Assembly (NCBI GenBank): GCA_002699125.1
Contig: PABI01000095.1
Span: 1-40,630 of the forward strand
Length of the DNA: 40,630 bases
Direction: 5' to 3'
Source: Anaerolineaceae bacterium
GTDB taxonomy: Bacteria; Chloroflexota; Anaerolineae; Promineifilales; Promineifilaceae
The position numbers and the translations under genes were made by a program. Under the pieces are notes generated by a model. It did not search any database and was not told the origin of the DNA. It saw only the letters and a list, made by a program, of their open reading frames with translations. Positions 24,802-33,700 of the stretch are shown here, piece after piece (within the stretch, counting starts at the first letter, position 1; the number at the start of each line of letters is the position of its first letter).

Positions 24802-25600
24802 CGCTCTTTTGGGCAGTGACGATATGTGCGGGGGCGTTGAACTGCACGGTCCCGTCTGGCTGGCAAAACGGCCGTAATGCCACCTCCGCCTCCTGCAAAA
24901 GCAGCTCAAACTGCTCGTCATCAATCACATCGGCCAATGTCCAGCCACGAATGTCGGTAAACATCCAGTCGGCAATGGAGGGAAAGCGTGCGTAGCCCAG
25001 TTGGGTTTCGATCTGCAAATCGGCCAGCGGTAAGCCGGTAAACAGGGCTTCCAATTCGGCCGTATCGCCCAAAACGTAAGGCGAGCGCAGCCCTTCAGCC
25101 ACCTCGGCACCAAAAAGACGCGCCAGCAAGGCCACCACGACCGCATAGCCTGGGGTGTTTTCCAGGCTGTCCCACACCGCCACGGCCAGACGGCCGTCGC
25201 TCTTCAACACCCGCACCATTTCGGCCAACGCCTGTCGCCGGTCAGCAAAAAACATCAGGCCAAACTGGCTGACGACGGCCGTAAAGGAATCATCGTCAAA
25301 CGGCAGCGCCTCAGCCCGTCCGTGCCGCCATTCCACCTCAGAAGTTTTCTTTTGAGCCACAGATAGCATCCCGTCGTTGATATCCAACCCCACGACACGG
25401 CCGTTTGGTTGAACATGAGAAACGGCCGTGCGTGCCAAAATGCCCGTGCCGCAGGCCACATCCAGCACCCGCTGCCCTGATCCCACCTGGGCCGCCTGCA
25501 AAACCGGACCACCCCACTGGGCAAACAAGGCGGGCAGAAAAAATTGCTCATAAATCTCGGCGGCGCTTTGCTGCACCTGCCCTTGTTGAATCGCATCCAT
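24782..25600 (-). CDS. Class I SAM-dependent methyltransferase
   Basis: This is a cytosolic methyltransferase of 272 residues, substrate unknown. The SAM motif VLDVACGTGILAR is at residues 45-57, motif II VVGLDINDGML near 73-83 and ALPFDDDSFTAVVSQFGLMFF near 97-117, close to the UbiE/menaquinone-type fold. The ATG at 25600 follows AAGGAGTG on the minus strand. It is the last of four minus-strand genes reaching back to 28419, with a 153-bp gap after the sulfotransferase-like gene. Five octamers lie in 560 bp of this gene (24868, 25190, 25275, 25397, 25422), the densest cluster in the window. Confidence 0.87.
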   Translation of the reverse strand: MDAIQQGQVQQSAAEIYEQFFLPALFAQWGGPVLQAAQVGSGQRVLDVACGTGILARTAVSHVQPNGRVVGLDINDGMLSVAQKKTSEVEWRHGRAEALPFDDDSFTAVVSQFGLMFFADRRQALAEMVRVLKSDGRLAVAVWDSLENTPGYAVVVALLARLFGAEVAEGLRSPYVLGDTAELEALFTGLPLADLQIETQLGYARFPSIADWMFTDIRGWTLADVIDDEQFELLLQEAEVALRPFCQPDGTVQFNAPAHIVTAQKSAKSFLE

Positions 25601-25753
25601 CGGTTCACTCCTTCATTTTTCACCGCAAAGAACGCAAAGATTTTTCCTTTGCATTCCTCGCGGCTCAAACTTTGATCCACAACTATGGGATCATTCTAAA
25701 GGGGTGAGAGGCAGTGTCTAGTTCAATAATCGAACTGCCAGCAGGGAATAGGG

Positions 25754-26485
25754 TCAGGCGGGGATAGCCAGAGCGGCTAATTTTTCGTAATAGGGCTGGC
25801 ATTCGGCGAGTAACGGCCGTAACTGTTGAGGAAATGGCGCTGTTTTGGGCTTGTATTTCTGGAATCCCGTCGAGCGATGGACCGCATCATACCAAAATTT
25901 GGACCACGAGCCGTCTTCCGGGCGCGCCCCCGCCGGCCAGCTGAGCATCGCCTCGTCAAAGGGAATGCCTATCTGCTGGCACAGCTTCGCCAGCACGCCG
26001 CGTGGATTGAGCAGCGTTTGTTTAGAATCCAAAACGGGCGGCGTTTGGCCGATGCTTTGCAGATAATCCAGCAACTCCAGGTGCAGGGCGTAACCCACAT
26101 CGTGCAGGGCGGGCTGGGCCACCTGCTTGGCGTACGAGGGCAGCATTTCTACAGGATCGCGGGTCAAAATCACGTTCACCGTCTGGCGCATAAAGCCCCA
26201 ATCCAGATCGTTCAGATGGTGGGTCATGTGCTTAAAAAAGAGTACCGGCTTCCCATGGTCGCCCAAAATGAGGTCTTGCACCACTTTTTCACCGTCGTTT
26301 TCCATCGTAGCAATCACTTCTTCCGCGCCAGGATGGTATTCGCGGGCCGGCGTTTTGGAAAGGTAATGGGCGTAGAGGGGTTCGTCGAAAACGGCCGTAT
26401 CCGCCCGTTGTGCAAAGCTGTACATCAACGCCGTCGAAATATTGCGCGGCCCACTCCAGAGGCAGATACGGGTTGTTTGGGTCAT
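25754..26485 (-). CDS. Sulfotransferase-like P-loop protein
   Basis: This protein has 243 residues and resembles the sulfotransferase superfamily. It opens with ICLWSGPRNISTALMYSFAQ, whose SGPRNxST turn (residues 11-18) matches the 5'-phosphate loop that binds PAPS-like cofactors. The later segment VNVILTRDPVEMLPSY near 105-120 matches the 3'-phosphate region. The protein lies directly downstream of two class IV aminotransferases, 73 bp from the second, with AAGGAGGA before its ATG. In plants an N-terminal domain of this kind is fused to a class IV aminotransferase in branched-chain-aminotransferase-like proteins (recalled, not searched). Function is unknown; octamers lie at 25813 and 26391. 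Confidence 0.75.
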   Translation of the reverse strand: MTQTTRICLWSGPRNISTALMYSFAQRADTAVFDEPLYAHYLSKTPAREYHPGAEEVIATMENDGEKVVQDLILGDHGKPVLFFKHMTHHLNDLDWGFMRQTVNVILTRDPVEMLPSYAKQVAQPALHDVGYALHLELLDYLQSIGQTPPVLDSKQTLLNPRGVLAKLCQQIGIPFDEAMLSWPAGARPEDGSWSKFWYDAVHRSTGFQKYKPKTAPFPQQLRPLLAECQPYYEKLAALAIPA

Positions 26486-26499
26486 TGTTCCTCCTTTTC

Positions 26500-26572
26500 G
26501 GTGATCGGTAATCCGTTATCGGTAATCCGTAAACTGACCACCGATTACCGTTCACTGATTACCGATTACCGG
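26500..26572. repeat. GGTAATCGG inverted-repeat element at a gene end
   Basis: Several copies of CGGTAATCC/CGGTAATCG words in the left half face their complements (CGATTACC) in the right half, giving a long hairpin. The right end overlaps the last codons of the aminotransferase gene (stop at 26559-26561), so the element supplies the end of that protein (Ala-Gly-Asn-Arg) and the intercistronic DNA. Confidence 0.65.
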
Positions 26573-27482
26573 CCTCCACTGCCACTTGCACCAGCCCCTC
26601 ATACAATGCCTGCAAGCGCCGCGTCATCGGTCCGTAGCTGCCACTGCCAATGGTACGGCCGTCCACCTTGGTCACCGGCGTCAAACCGCCAAACGTGCCC
26701 GTCACAAACGCTTCGTCAGCGCCGTACACGTCGAACAGGGAGAAATTTTTCTGGTAGCAGGGAATGTTGTTCTGCCGGCACGCTTCAATCACCTTACCCC
26801 GCGTGATGCCGTTCATGCAATATTGCCCGGTGGAGGTCCACACTTCGCCATTTTTCACCATGAAAAAATTGGTGGCGTTGCAGGTGGCTACAAAACCATG
26901 AATGTCCAACATTAGCGCCTCATCGGCACCGGCCTCCAGCGCCTGCACCAAAGCCATCACCTCGTGCAGCTTGCTGTGGCAGTTCAGGCGTGGGTCTAAA
27001 TAATCGGGCGAGCCGCGCCGAATACTGCTGGTGAACAGCGTCACGCCCCGCTCGCGACTGGCGGGGTCGGCCAGCTTGTGCTCGGCGATGATCACCAGGT
27101 TCGGTCCGCTAATCGTCAGGCGCGGGTCCTGTGACGGCGTCTTTTTGATGCCGCGTGTCAGCATGAAGCGCACGTGCACGTTGTCGTGCATCTCGTTGGC
27201 GTTGATGGTTTGCCACAGGGCATCGGTCAGTTCAGTGCGGCTCATGCCTACATCCATGCCGATGGTTGCCGCACCCTGCCACAGCCGGTCCAGGTGCTCA
27301 TCCAGAAAGACCAATACGCCTTCGTGCAGGCGCAGGGCCTCCCAGACGCCATCCCCAACCAGGTAACCGCTGTCAAACACAGAAATCTTGGCTTCGCTGC
27401 GGGGAAACAGCTCGCCGTTGATGTAGATCAGCACATTTTCATTCCGCACATCGGGCACGGCGTTGTGGGTTCCATGAGTCAT
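26559..27482 (-). CDS. Class IV aminotransferase (branched-chain/D-amino-acid type), second copy
   Basis: This is a fold-type IV PLP enzyme of 307 residues. The family opening YINGELFPRSEAKISVFDSGYLVGDGVWE is at about 20-48, and the expected Schiff-base lysine is K171 in NCHSKLHEV. At the position where the family has a Glu that contacts the PLP ring nitrogen (usually GxxxEGxxxNxF) this protein reads GFVATCNATNFF, with T200 in place of Glu. The missing Glu could change the reaction. AAGGAGAG precedes the ATG at 27482. It sits between another class IV aminotransferase and a sulfotransferase-like gene. The octamer at 26655 reads Asp-Gly-Arg. Confidence 0.82.
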   Translation of the reverse strand: MTHGTHNAVPDVRNENVLIYINGELFPRSEAKISVFDSGYLVGDGVWEALRLHEGVLVFLDEHLDRLWQGAATIGMDVGMSRTELTDALWQTINANEMHDNVHVRFMLTRGIKKTPSQDPRLTISGPNLVIIAEHKLADPASRERGVTLFTSSIRRGSPDYLDPRLNCHSKLHEVMALVQALEAGADEALMLDIHGFVATCNATNFFMVKNGEVWTSTGQYCMNGITRGKVIEACRQNNIPCYQKNFSLFDVYGADEAFVTGTFGGLTPVTKVDGRTIGSGSYGPMTRRLQALYEGLVQVAVEAGNR

Positions 27483-27501
27483 AATCTCTCCTTAAAACTA
27501 T

Positions 27502-27564
27502 CCACAGATTACACAGATTCCGCAGATTAAATCAAAAAATCTGTGTAATCTGCGAAATCTGTGG
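27502..27564. repeat. CACAGATTACACAG inverted-repeat element
   Basis: CCACAGATT (27502-27510) faces AATCTGTGG (27556-27564). Inside, ACACAGATT and AATCTGTGT repeat the pairing. The whole 63-bp unit folds into one hairpin between the two aminotransferase genes, ending 1 bp before the stop of the upstream one. Such CACAGATTACACAG words are a common dispersed intergenic repeat. Confidence 0.65.
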
Positions 27565-28419
27565 TTAAACGGCCGTTTTCACTTCACGCGCTACAAACTC
27601 ATTGTAAGCCGCCAAAATTTGCCGGCAGATGGGTCCGGGACGGCCGTTCCCCACCACCTGTTCGCCAATTTGCACCACCGGCAGCAGCGCCCGGGATGAG
27701 CCGCTCAGCGCCGCTTCGGTTAGCTGGGGAATCTGAGCCACGGTAATGGGTTCCAGGCTGGTAGGGATGTCTAGTTGCTCGGCCAGGTCGAGAATGATTT
27801 TGCGCGTGATGCCGGCCAACACGCCCGTGCCGGCCGTGTGGAACACGCCAGCCAGCACGCCGTAAAAGTTGGTGCCGGTGCCTTCCAAAATCTCGCCCTG
27901 CTCGCTCAGCAACAAATATTCATAAATCGCGCCGCCCACTTCGTAGGCACGGCGCTTTTGGGCGAAATCGGCCGTTTTGGCCAGTGGGGTTTTTCGCGCC
28001 AGATCAGGGGCAAAATCAACACGCACGCCGCTCTGGTACAGTTCGAGCGGAGGCGGCGTGAACGGCATCAGGCCAATCAGCAGCCGGCTGTCTGTATCCA
28101 AATGAGTTGGCGGTGCAGCCAGAAAGTCAAACCGCACCCGCGCTTCAGGCAGCGGATATTGGCTGCACGCGGCGTGCAGGCCCCGGCGCAGCCGCGCTTC
28201 GTCCAGTTCATCGGGCCAGCCTAGCAGCGCCATTGAATCGCGGGTGCGCTGGATGTGGTGCGCCAGATAGAGAAACTTGTTGTGCTCAAAGGTGCGCAGG
28301 GCGGAGTAAACGCCCAGTTCCAGGCCATCATACAGTTGGTCAAAGCTGGTGGCGTGTTCGGGGACGGGTAACGGCCGTATCCCACCCGGCTCTACAACAA
28401 AAAGTTGAACCATTGTCAT
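27565..28419 (-). CDS. Class IV aminotransferase, first copy
   Basis: This is a fold-type IV PLP enzyme of 284 residues, probably an amino-acid aminotransferase or aminodeoxychorismate-lyase-like protein. K148 in LAKTADF is the likely Schiff-base lysine, and E179 in ILEGTGTNFY is the Glu that contacts the PLP ring nitrogen, kept here unlike in the neighbour copy. The C-terminal GITRKIILDLAE segment is typical. Start at the ATG at 28419 or the second at 28413; no strong ribosome site. It is first of four minus-strand genes. The last codons contain an octamer (27569), and others lie at 27640 and 28371. Confidence 0.8.
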   Translation of the reverse strand: MTMVQLFVVEPGGIRPLPVPEHATSFDQLYDGLELGVYSALRTFEHNKFLYLAHHIQRTRDSMALLGWPDELDEARLRRGLHAACSQYPLPEARVRFDFLAAPPTHLDTDSRLLIGLMPFTPPPLELYQSGVRVDFAPDLARKTPLAKTADFAQKRRAYEVGGAIYEYLLLSEQGEILEGTGTNFYGVLAGVFHTAGTGVLAGITRKIILDLAEQLDIPTSLEPITVAQIPQLTEAALSGSSRALLPVVQIGEQVVGNGRPGPICRQILAAYNEFVAREVKTAV

Positions 28420-28732
28420 GTCGCCAATTGTAGCAGCAGCGCCGCTTTTGGCGACGAATGTTATACGAACAATCTGTTTGCGAAATTGTTAACTGGGTTA
28501 CGGCCGTTTTCGTCGGATCGATTTAGGATCGTTTCGCCGTTAGACTATAGTACCGATCGCATAAACTGGCCGATCAAACATGAACAAATATGTTATTATT
28601 CCGCTTAGCCAGTACGGACCTGCACCTTACGTTGCCGTGTTAAACACAAGCACAGCATCGTGTCAGGTCAGCAATTCAAGCGGACATTATAGTAATTCTG
28701 TTGTAGTTAAAACCATTTATGGAGGGTATTAA
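28420..28732. other. 313-bp divergent intergenic region
   Basis: It separates the minus-strand aminotransferase operon from the plus-strand DUF3352 gene and must carry both promoters. One octamer (28500) and several GATCG words lie in the middle. TATAGT occurs at 28546-28551 and 28688-28693, without good -35 partners. GGAGG (28721-28725) is the ribosome site for the next gene. Confidence 0.4.
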
Positions 28733-30451
28733 ATGACTGAACAAACCCAAGTTACCAACAGCCCGGCAGCGCCCGGCGGCGGCAACCGGATGCTCATCAT
28801 TGGCGGCCTTGCTGCCTTAGCTGTTGTGGCTATCCTCGTGATTGCCGCAATTTTCCTTCTACCCCAATTGTTTGGGGGAGATGATGGCGCTATTGCCAGC
28901 GTCATGCCACCGGATACAAGTTTGCTGGTCGAGGTAAATCTACTTAACCTGGCAAATGAAGATGCCAATCGCGTTGCCCGCGCTTTTGAAGATTTGTTTG
29001 ATGAAAACGACGTCGATTTTGACGCGGATGATCCGGCCAGCTTGCTGGAACAGCTTGATGAAGATTTGGAAGAAGCCAGCGGCCTCACCATTACTGATGA
29101 TGTCATGCCCTGGATTGGTGCCAACATGGGTTTTGGTCTCATTGAGCTGGATATTGAAGCGATGGACCAGGGCGAGGTGCCGCAGATTGTTTTTGCCGCT
29201 ACCATTCGCGATATTGATTTAGCCGATCAGTTTATTGAAGATATGATCGACGCCATTGAGGATGAGTCTGGCAACGACGTAGACGATATCGAATACAGTG
29301 GTGTCCTTGTTTTTGAGATTGACAGTGAATTTGAGGATGAGCGGCTGGCATTCGGCCGTTCTGATGAAATCTTCTTCGTGGCCGCCAATATTGACGTATT
29401 GGAAGAAGCAATCGATGCTCAACAGGGTGATGAAAATCTGGCTGGCGTCGCTGAATATCAAGACACTATCGCCGAACTGCCTGGTGACCGGGCACTTACC
29501 TTTTATATGAGTGGTGAAGGGTTAGAAAACAGCTTCCAGGCCGCGGAAGAAACGGGTGAACTAGAAGGCTTCGACACCGACATGATTGAAGACTTGGGCT
29601 TACTCGGTGTCGGAATGTCAGCCATGGTTACCCCAGAAGGCATCCGCATGGATTTTGTCGGCAACTATGAAAGCTTAACAGAAGAACAACAAGCCTTGAT
29701 GGATGCCCAAACAGACGACATTGCCACGGCCGAATTCCTCCCTGAGTCCACCTACGTCTTCATCGTAGGCCAGCGGCTGGACCTTGCCTGGCAAAGCGCT
29801 CTAGACTCCTTAGATCAAGCTGGCTTCCCTGAAGAAGACATGGAAGAAGCAATGGACATGTTCGATGATATGTTTGGCTTCAACCCCAGTGATGATCTGT
29901 TCCCGATTCTCAATGGTGAATACAGCATGGCTGTTATCGACAGCGATGAGGGCCTGATTGCTGAAGAATTCGACACCGACCTGGGTGCTGTCATCATGCT
30001 TGGCAGCGACAACGGTGAAGAACTAACCGAATTGGCTGAAGATTTTACCGATGGGCTAGAGGATCAAGAATTTAGCGTTGACGACTCCGGCAACGACAAT
30101 GTAACAGTTTATGAAGTTGAAGATCCCAGCGGCGAATTGGTCGGCGCTTATGGGGTAAGTGAAGAATACCTCATCCTCTCTACCAGCGGTGAAAGTATCG
30201 AATCTCTCTTTGCCGGGGAATCCAATCTGGCCGACAGTGACAAGTATCAAAACGCCTGGGATGCATTCCCCCGTGGAACCATTCCTGTTGTATATATTGA
30301 TCTGGATGGTTTGTTTGCCGCCCTGGAAGATGTAGATCCAACAATGGAAGAGATAACTGATGTTAATCCGGTTTATGCTTTTGCCATGGGCACAAACTCC
30401 AATGACAATACAACCCAAACCACTATGATTTTCTTCGTCGCCGGTGAATAA
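28733..30451 (+). CDS. DUF3352-type membrane-anchored protein
   Basis: This gene encodes 572 residues. A short Pro/Gly-rich cytoplasmic tail precedes one membrane span (about 20-45), followed by a large, strongly acidic extracytoplasmic part. The opening of that part, IASVMPPDTSLLVEVNL near 55-70, matches DUF3352 proteins, which are known from cyanobacteria and Chloroflexota but have no established function. The repeated beta-rich segments with FVAANIDVLEEAI and LILSTSGESIESL near 220 and 480 suggest two similar halves. GGAGG precedes the ATG. A clean terminator follows. No octamer occurs in this gene, unlike its neighbours. Confidence 0.75.
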   Translation: MTEQTQVTNSPAAPGGGNRMLIIGGLAALAVVAILVIAAIFLLPQLFGGDDGAIASVMPPDTSLLVEVNLLNLANEDANRVARAFEDLFDENDVDFDADDPASLLEQLDEDLEEASGLTITDDVMPWIGANMGFGLIELDIEAMDQGEVPQIVFAATIRDIDLADQFIEDMIDAIEDESGNDVDDIEYSGVLVFEIDSEFEDERLAFGRSDEIFFVAANIDVLEEAIDAQQGDENLAGVAEYQDTIAELPGDRALTFYMSGEGLENSFQAAEETGELEGFDTDMIEDLGLLGVGMSAMVTPEGIRMDFVGNYESLTEEQQALMDAQTDDIATAEFLPESTYVFIVGQRLDLAWQSALDSLDQAGFPEEDMEEAMDMFDDMFGFNPSDDLFPILNGEYSMAVIDSDEGLIAEEFDTDLGAVIMLGSDNGEELTELAEDFTDGLEDQEFSVDDSGNDNVTVYEVEDPSGELVGAYGVSEEYLILSTSGESIESLFAGESNLADSDKYQNAWDAFPRGTIPVVYIDLDGLFAALEDVDPTMEEITDVNPVYAFAMGTNSNDNTTQTTMIFFVAGE

Positions 30452-30482
30452 TCTAAAGTCAGAAGTTTTAGAATAAGGGCAA

Positions 30483-30518
30483 AAAGAGGCTTGCGTAATG
30501 CAGGCCTCTTTCTTATTA
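30483..30518 (+). terminator. Rho-independent terminator after the DUF3352 gene
   Basis: AAAGAGGC (30483-30490) pairs with GCCTCTTT (30504-30511), with further partial pairing of TTGC and GCA in the loop, and a T-rich run follows. It is 31 bp after the stop codon. Confidence 0.8.
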
Positions 30519-30771
30519 TTACGGTGTCAGTTACTTTAAATTCCACCTTCTGCCGGTACGCTTTTGTAAGATAGTTTGAAACATCAACTCTGTACCTTTA
30601 ATTTGGTGGTAAATGTCTTTTGCGGTATCCCATATGAAGGCCTGAACAACTTGCCCATTCTGGCTCCCCCACATCAGTTTTTGTCTGATCATATTGCCAG
30701 AATCCAACTACCACCAGCTTTCAGGGATAAACCCACTTAGCGTGCCTCTGGCACATCACACGGAGGAAACA

Positions 30772-33700
30772 TTGAGAAGGATCAACCAAACATTACTTGT
30801 TCTGGCCGCTGTGTTCATTTTCTTAATCGGCACAGCTGCGCCCTCACGAGCAATCGCCACTGATTTGCTCATCACCGGTGTCATAGATGGTCCTCTCACC
30901 GGTGGACTTCCAAAAGCAGTAGAATTATATGTTGTTAATGACATTCCCGATTTGAGTATTTTTGGGATTGGTGGCGCCAACAATGGCGGCGGTTCCGATG
31001 GGGAAGAGTTTACCTTCCCCGCTGACGCAGCCACCGCTGGCCAATTTATCTATGTGGCCACCGAATCGATTGAGTTCACCAATTTCTTCGGCTTTGCGCC
31101 AGATTACACAGATGGCACGGCCGTTTCCATTAACGGTGACGACGCTGTTGAACTATTCCAAAATGGCGCAGTCATCGACACCTTTGGCGACATCAATGTC
31201 GATGGCACCGGCCAGCCGTGGGAATATCTGGACGGCTGGGCGTACCGCGTCTCCGGCACAGAAGCCGACGGTACGATTTTCAACATTGCCAACTGGACAT
31301 TTAGCGGTCCCGACGCCCTGGATGGCGAAACAAGTAATGCCACTGCGGCCATTCCCTTCCCTACCGGCACCTTTGCACCCCTGGCCGGCGATGCTGCCCC
31401 TGGCGTGGCCAGCACCGATCCGACTAACGGCGCTGCCGGTGTGGCCATTGATGCCAACGTCACGATAAACTTCACTGAAGATGTAACAGTCACTGGCAGC
31501 TGGTTTGATATTGCTTGTACAGTAAGTGGGGCGCATACGGCCGTTGCCAGCGGTGGACCCGCCAGCTACACGCTCGACCCCGATACAGATTTCGCCAACG
31601 GTGAAAACTGTACCGTCACCGTTTTTGCCGCCCAGGTCACCGACGATGATACAGATGATCCGCCGGACAATATGTCTGCCGACGTCAGCTTCAGCTTCGA
31701 CACCGTCAGCCTCAACATCTCCAGCGTGGTCATCAACGAGTTCTTGGCTGATCCGGCCACTGACCTTGCCGGCGATGCCAATGGCGATGGCATCCGCGAC
31801 GCCAGCGACGACGAATTCATCGAAATCGTGAACGTGAGCGGAACAGCTCTGGACGTGAGCGGCTGGTCCATCAGCGACGCCGTTCAGGTTCGTCACACCT
31901 TCCCCACCGGCTCTATCATTCCGGCAGATTGTGCGGCCGTTGTCTTTGGTGGCGATACACCAACTGGTGAATTTGGTGGTGCCGTTGTCCAAACGGCCTC
32001 TACCGGTTCGCTTGGTCTGAACAACGGGGGCGACACCCTGTTACTGGATAACGGCGCTGCCAGCACGCTTGAATATGTTTACGGCAGCGAAGGGGGTAAC
32101 GACCAATCGCTGACCCGTGAACCAGATATCAGCGGCACTTTTGTGCTGCACAGCGATGCGGCCGCTTCCGGTGGCGCGTTGTTCTCACCCGGCACGCAGC
32201 TGGACGGCACGGCCTTCTCTGGATGTAACTTTGGCGCGGCCGAGCCAAAACTCAACGAGTTCTCTGCCAGCACCACGGGCACAGATGTTGAATACGTTGA
32301 GGTGTTTGGCTCGCCAGAGACAAACTACTCTGTCTTCACGATCCTGGAGATCGAAGGGGATAGCACCGCTGCCACCGGGACGATTGCCGAGGTCATCAAT
32401 GTGGGCACAACCGATACCAGCGGCTTCTGGTTAGGCGATTTGCTCGCCAACGCGCTAGATAACGGCACAATTTCTCTGCTTCTCGTCGAGAACTTTAGTG
32501 GCTTATTGGGCGACGATCTGGACACCAATGATGACGGCGTCCTCGATGTCACCCCCTGGAGTGCAGTCGTAGATGCTGTTTCCGTCAGCGATGGCGACGC
32601 TGGAGATCTCACCTATGGGGCACCTGAACTCGGACCCAACTACGATGGTGTGAGCAGCTTCGCCCCCGGTGGCGCTTCTCGCATCCCTGATGGTTCTGAT
32701 ACCGATTCGGCCGCAGACTGGGTACGTAACGACTTCGATCTGGCCGGCATTCCTGGCTTCTCTGGCTCGATCAGTGCCGGCGAAGCATACAATACGCCCG
32801 GAGCGCCCAATGAAATTTTTGTGCCGGTGACCTGTGACACAACTGGCATCACCACCCCCATCTACGAAATTCAGGGCAGTGGTGCCAGCAGCCCGCTGGA
32901 CGGCTCGGCCGTTGTTATTGATGGCATCGTTGTGGGCGACTTCCAGGAAGGGGATGGCGACCATACCGACTTAGACGGATTCTACGTCCAGGACCCAACG
33001 GGTGACGGCGATCCCGCTACCTCTGATGGCATCTTCGTCTTTGCCCCCGGCGCAATAGATGTAGTTCCTGGCGACTTGGTAAGAGTCAGCGGTACCGTCG
33101 ATGAATTTTTCGATATGACCGAAATTACCAACGTCAATACCGTCCTGCTTTGCGGCACAGGCAGTGTTGCACCCACGATCATCTCGGTCCCCTCTGACCT
33201 TGAACCCTACGAAGGCATGCTGATAACGGTTGGCCATACGCTCTACATTAGCGAATACTTCAACTATGACAGATTTGGCGAAGTCGTGCTTACCCCAGAT
33301 CGTCAGTATCAACCAACTGCTATCTTCGAGCCGGGCAGCCCGGACCAGGCCGCTCTGGCCGCAGCCAATGCTGCCAACCGAATTACTCTGGATGACGGCC
33401 GTACGTCACAGAACCCCGATCCGGCCATACACCCCAATGGAGCGGAATTCACTCTGTCAAACATCTTCCGCGGCGGCGACAGCCTGGACAACGTCACCGG
33501 CGTAATCGATTACCGCTTTGACCTCTATCGTATCCAGCCAACCCAGGGCGCAGATTACAACTCCGTCAATCCGCGCACGACCGCCCCCGATCCTGTCGAT
33601 GGCAGCCTGCAGGTAGCCAGCCTTAACGTGCTGAATTATTTCAACGGCGACGGCATGGGCGGCGGATTCCCCACCGCGCGCGGTGCCGATGATCTCGAAG

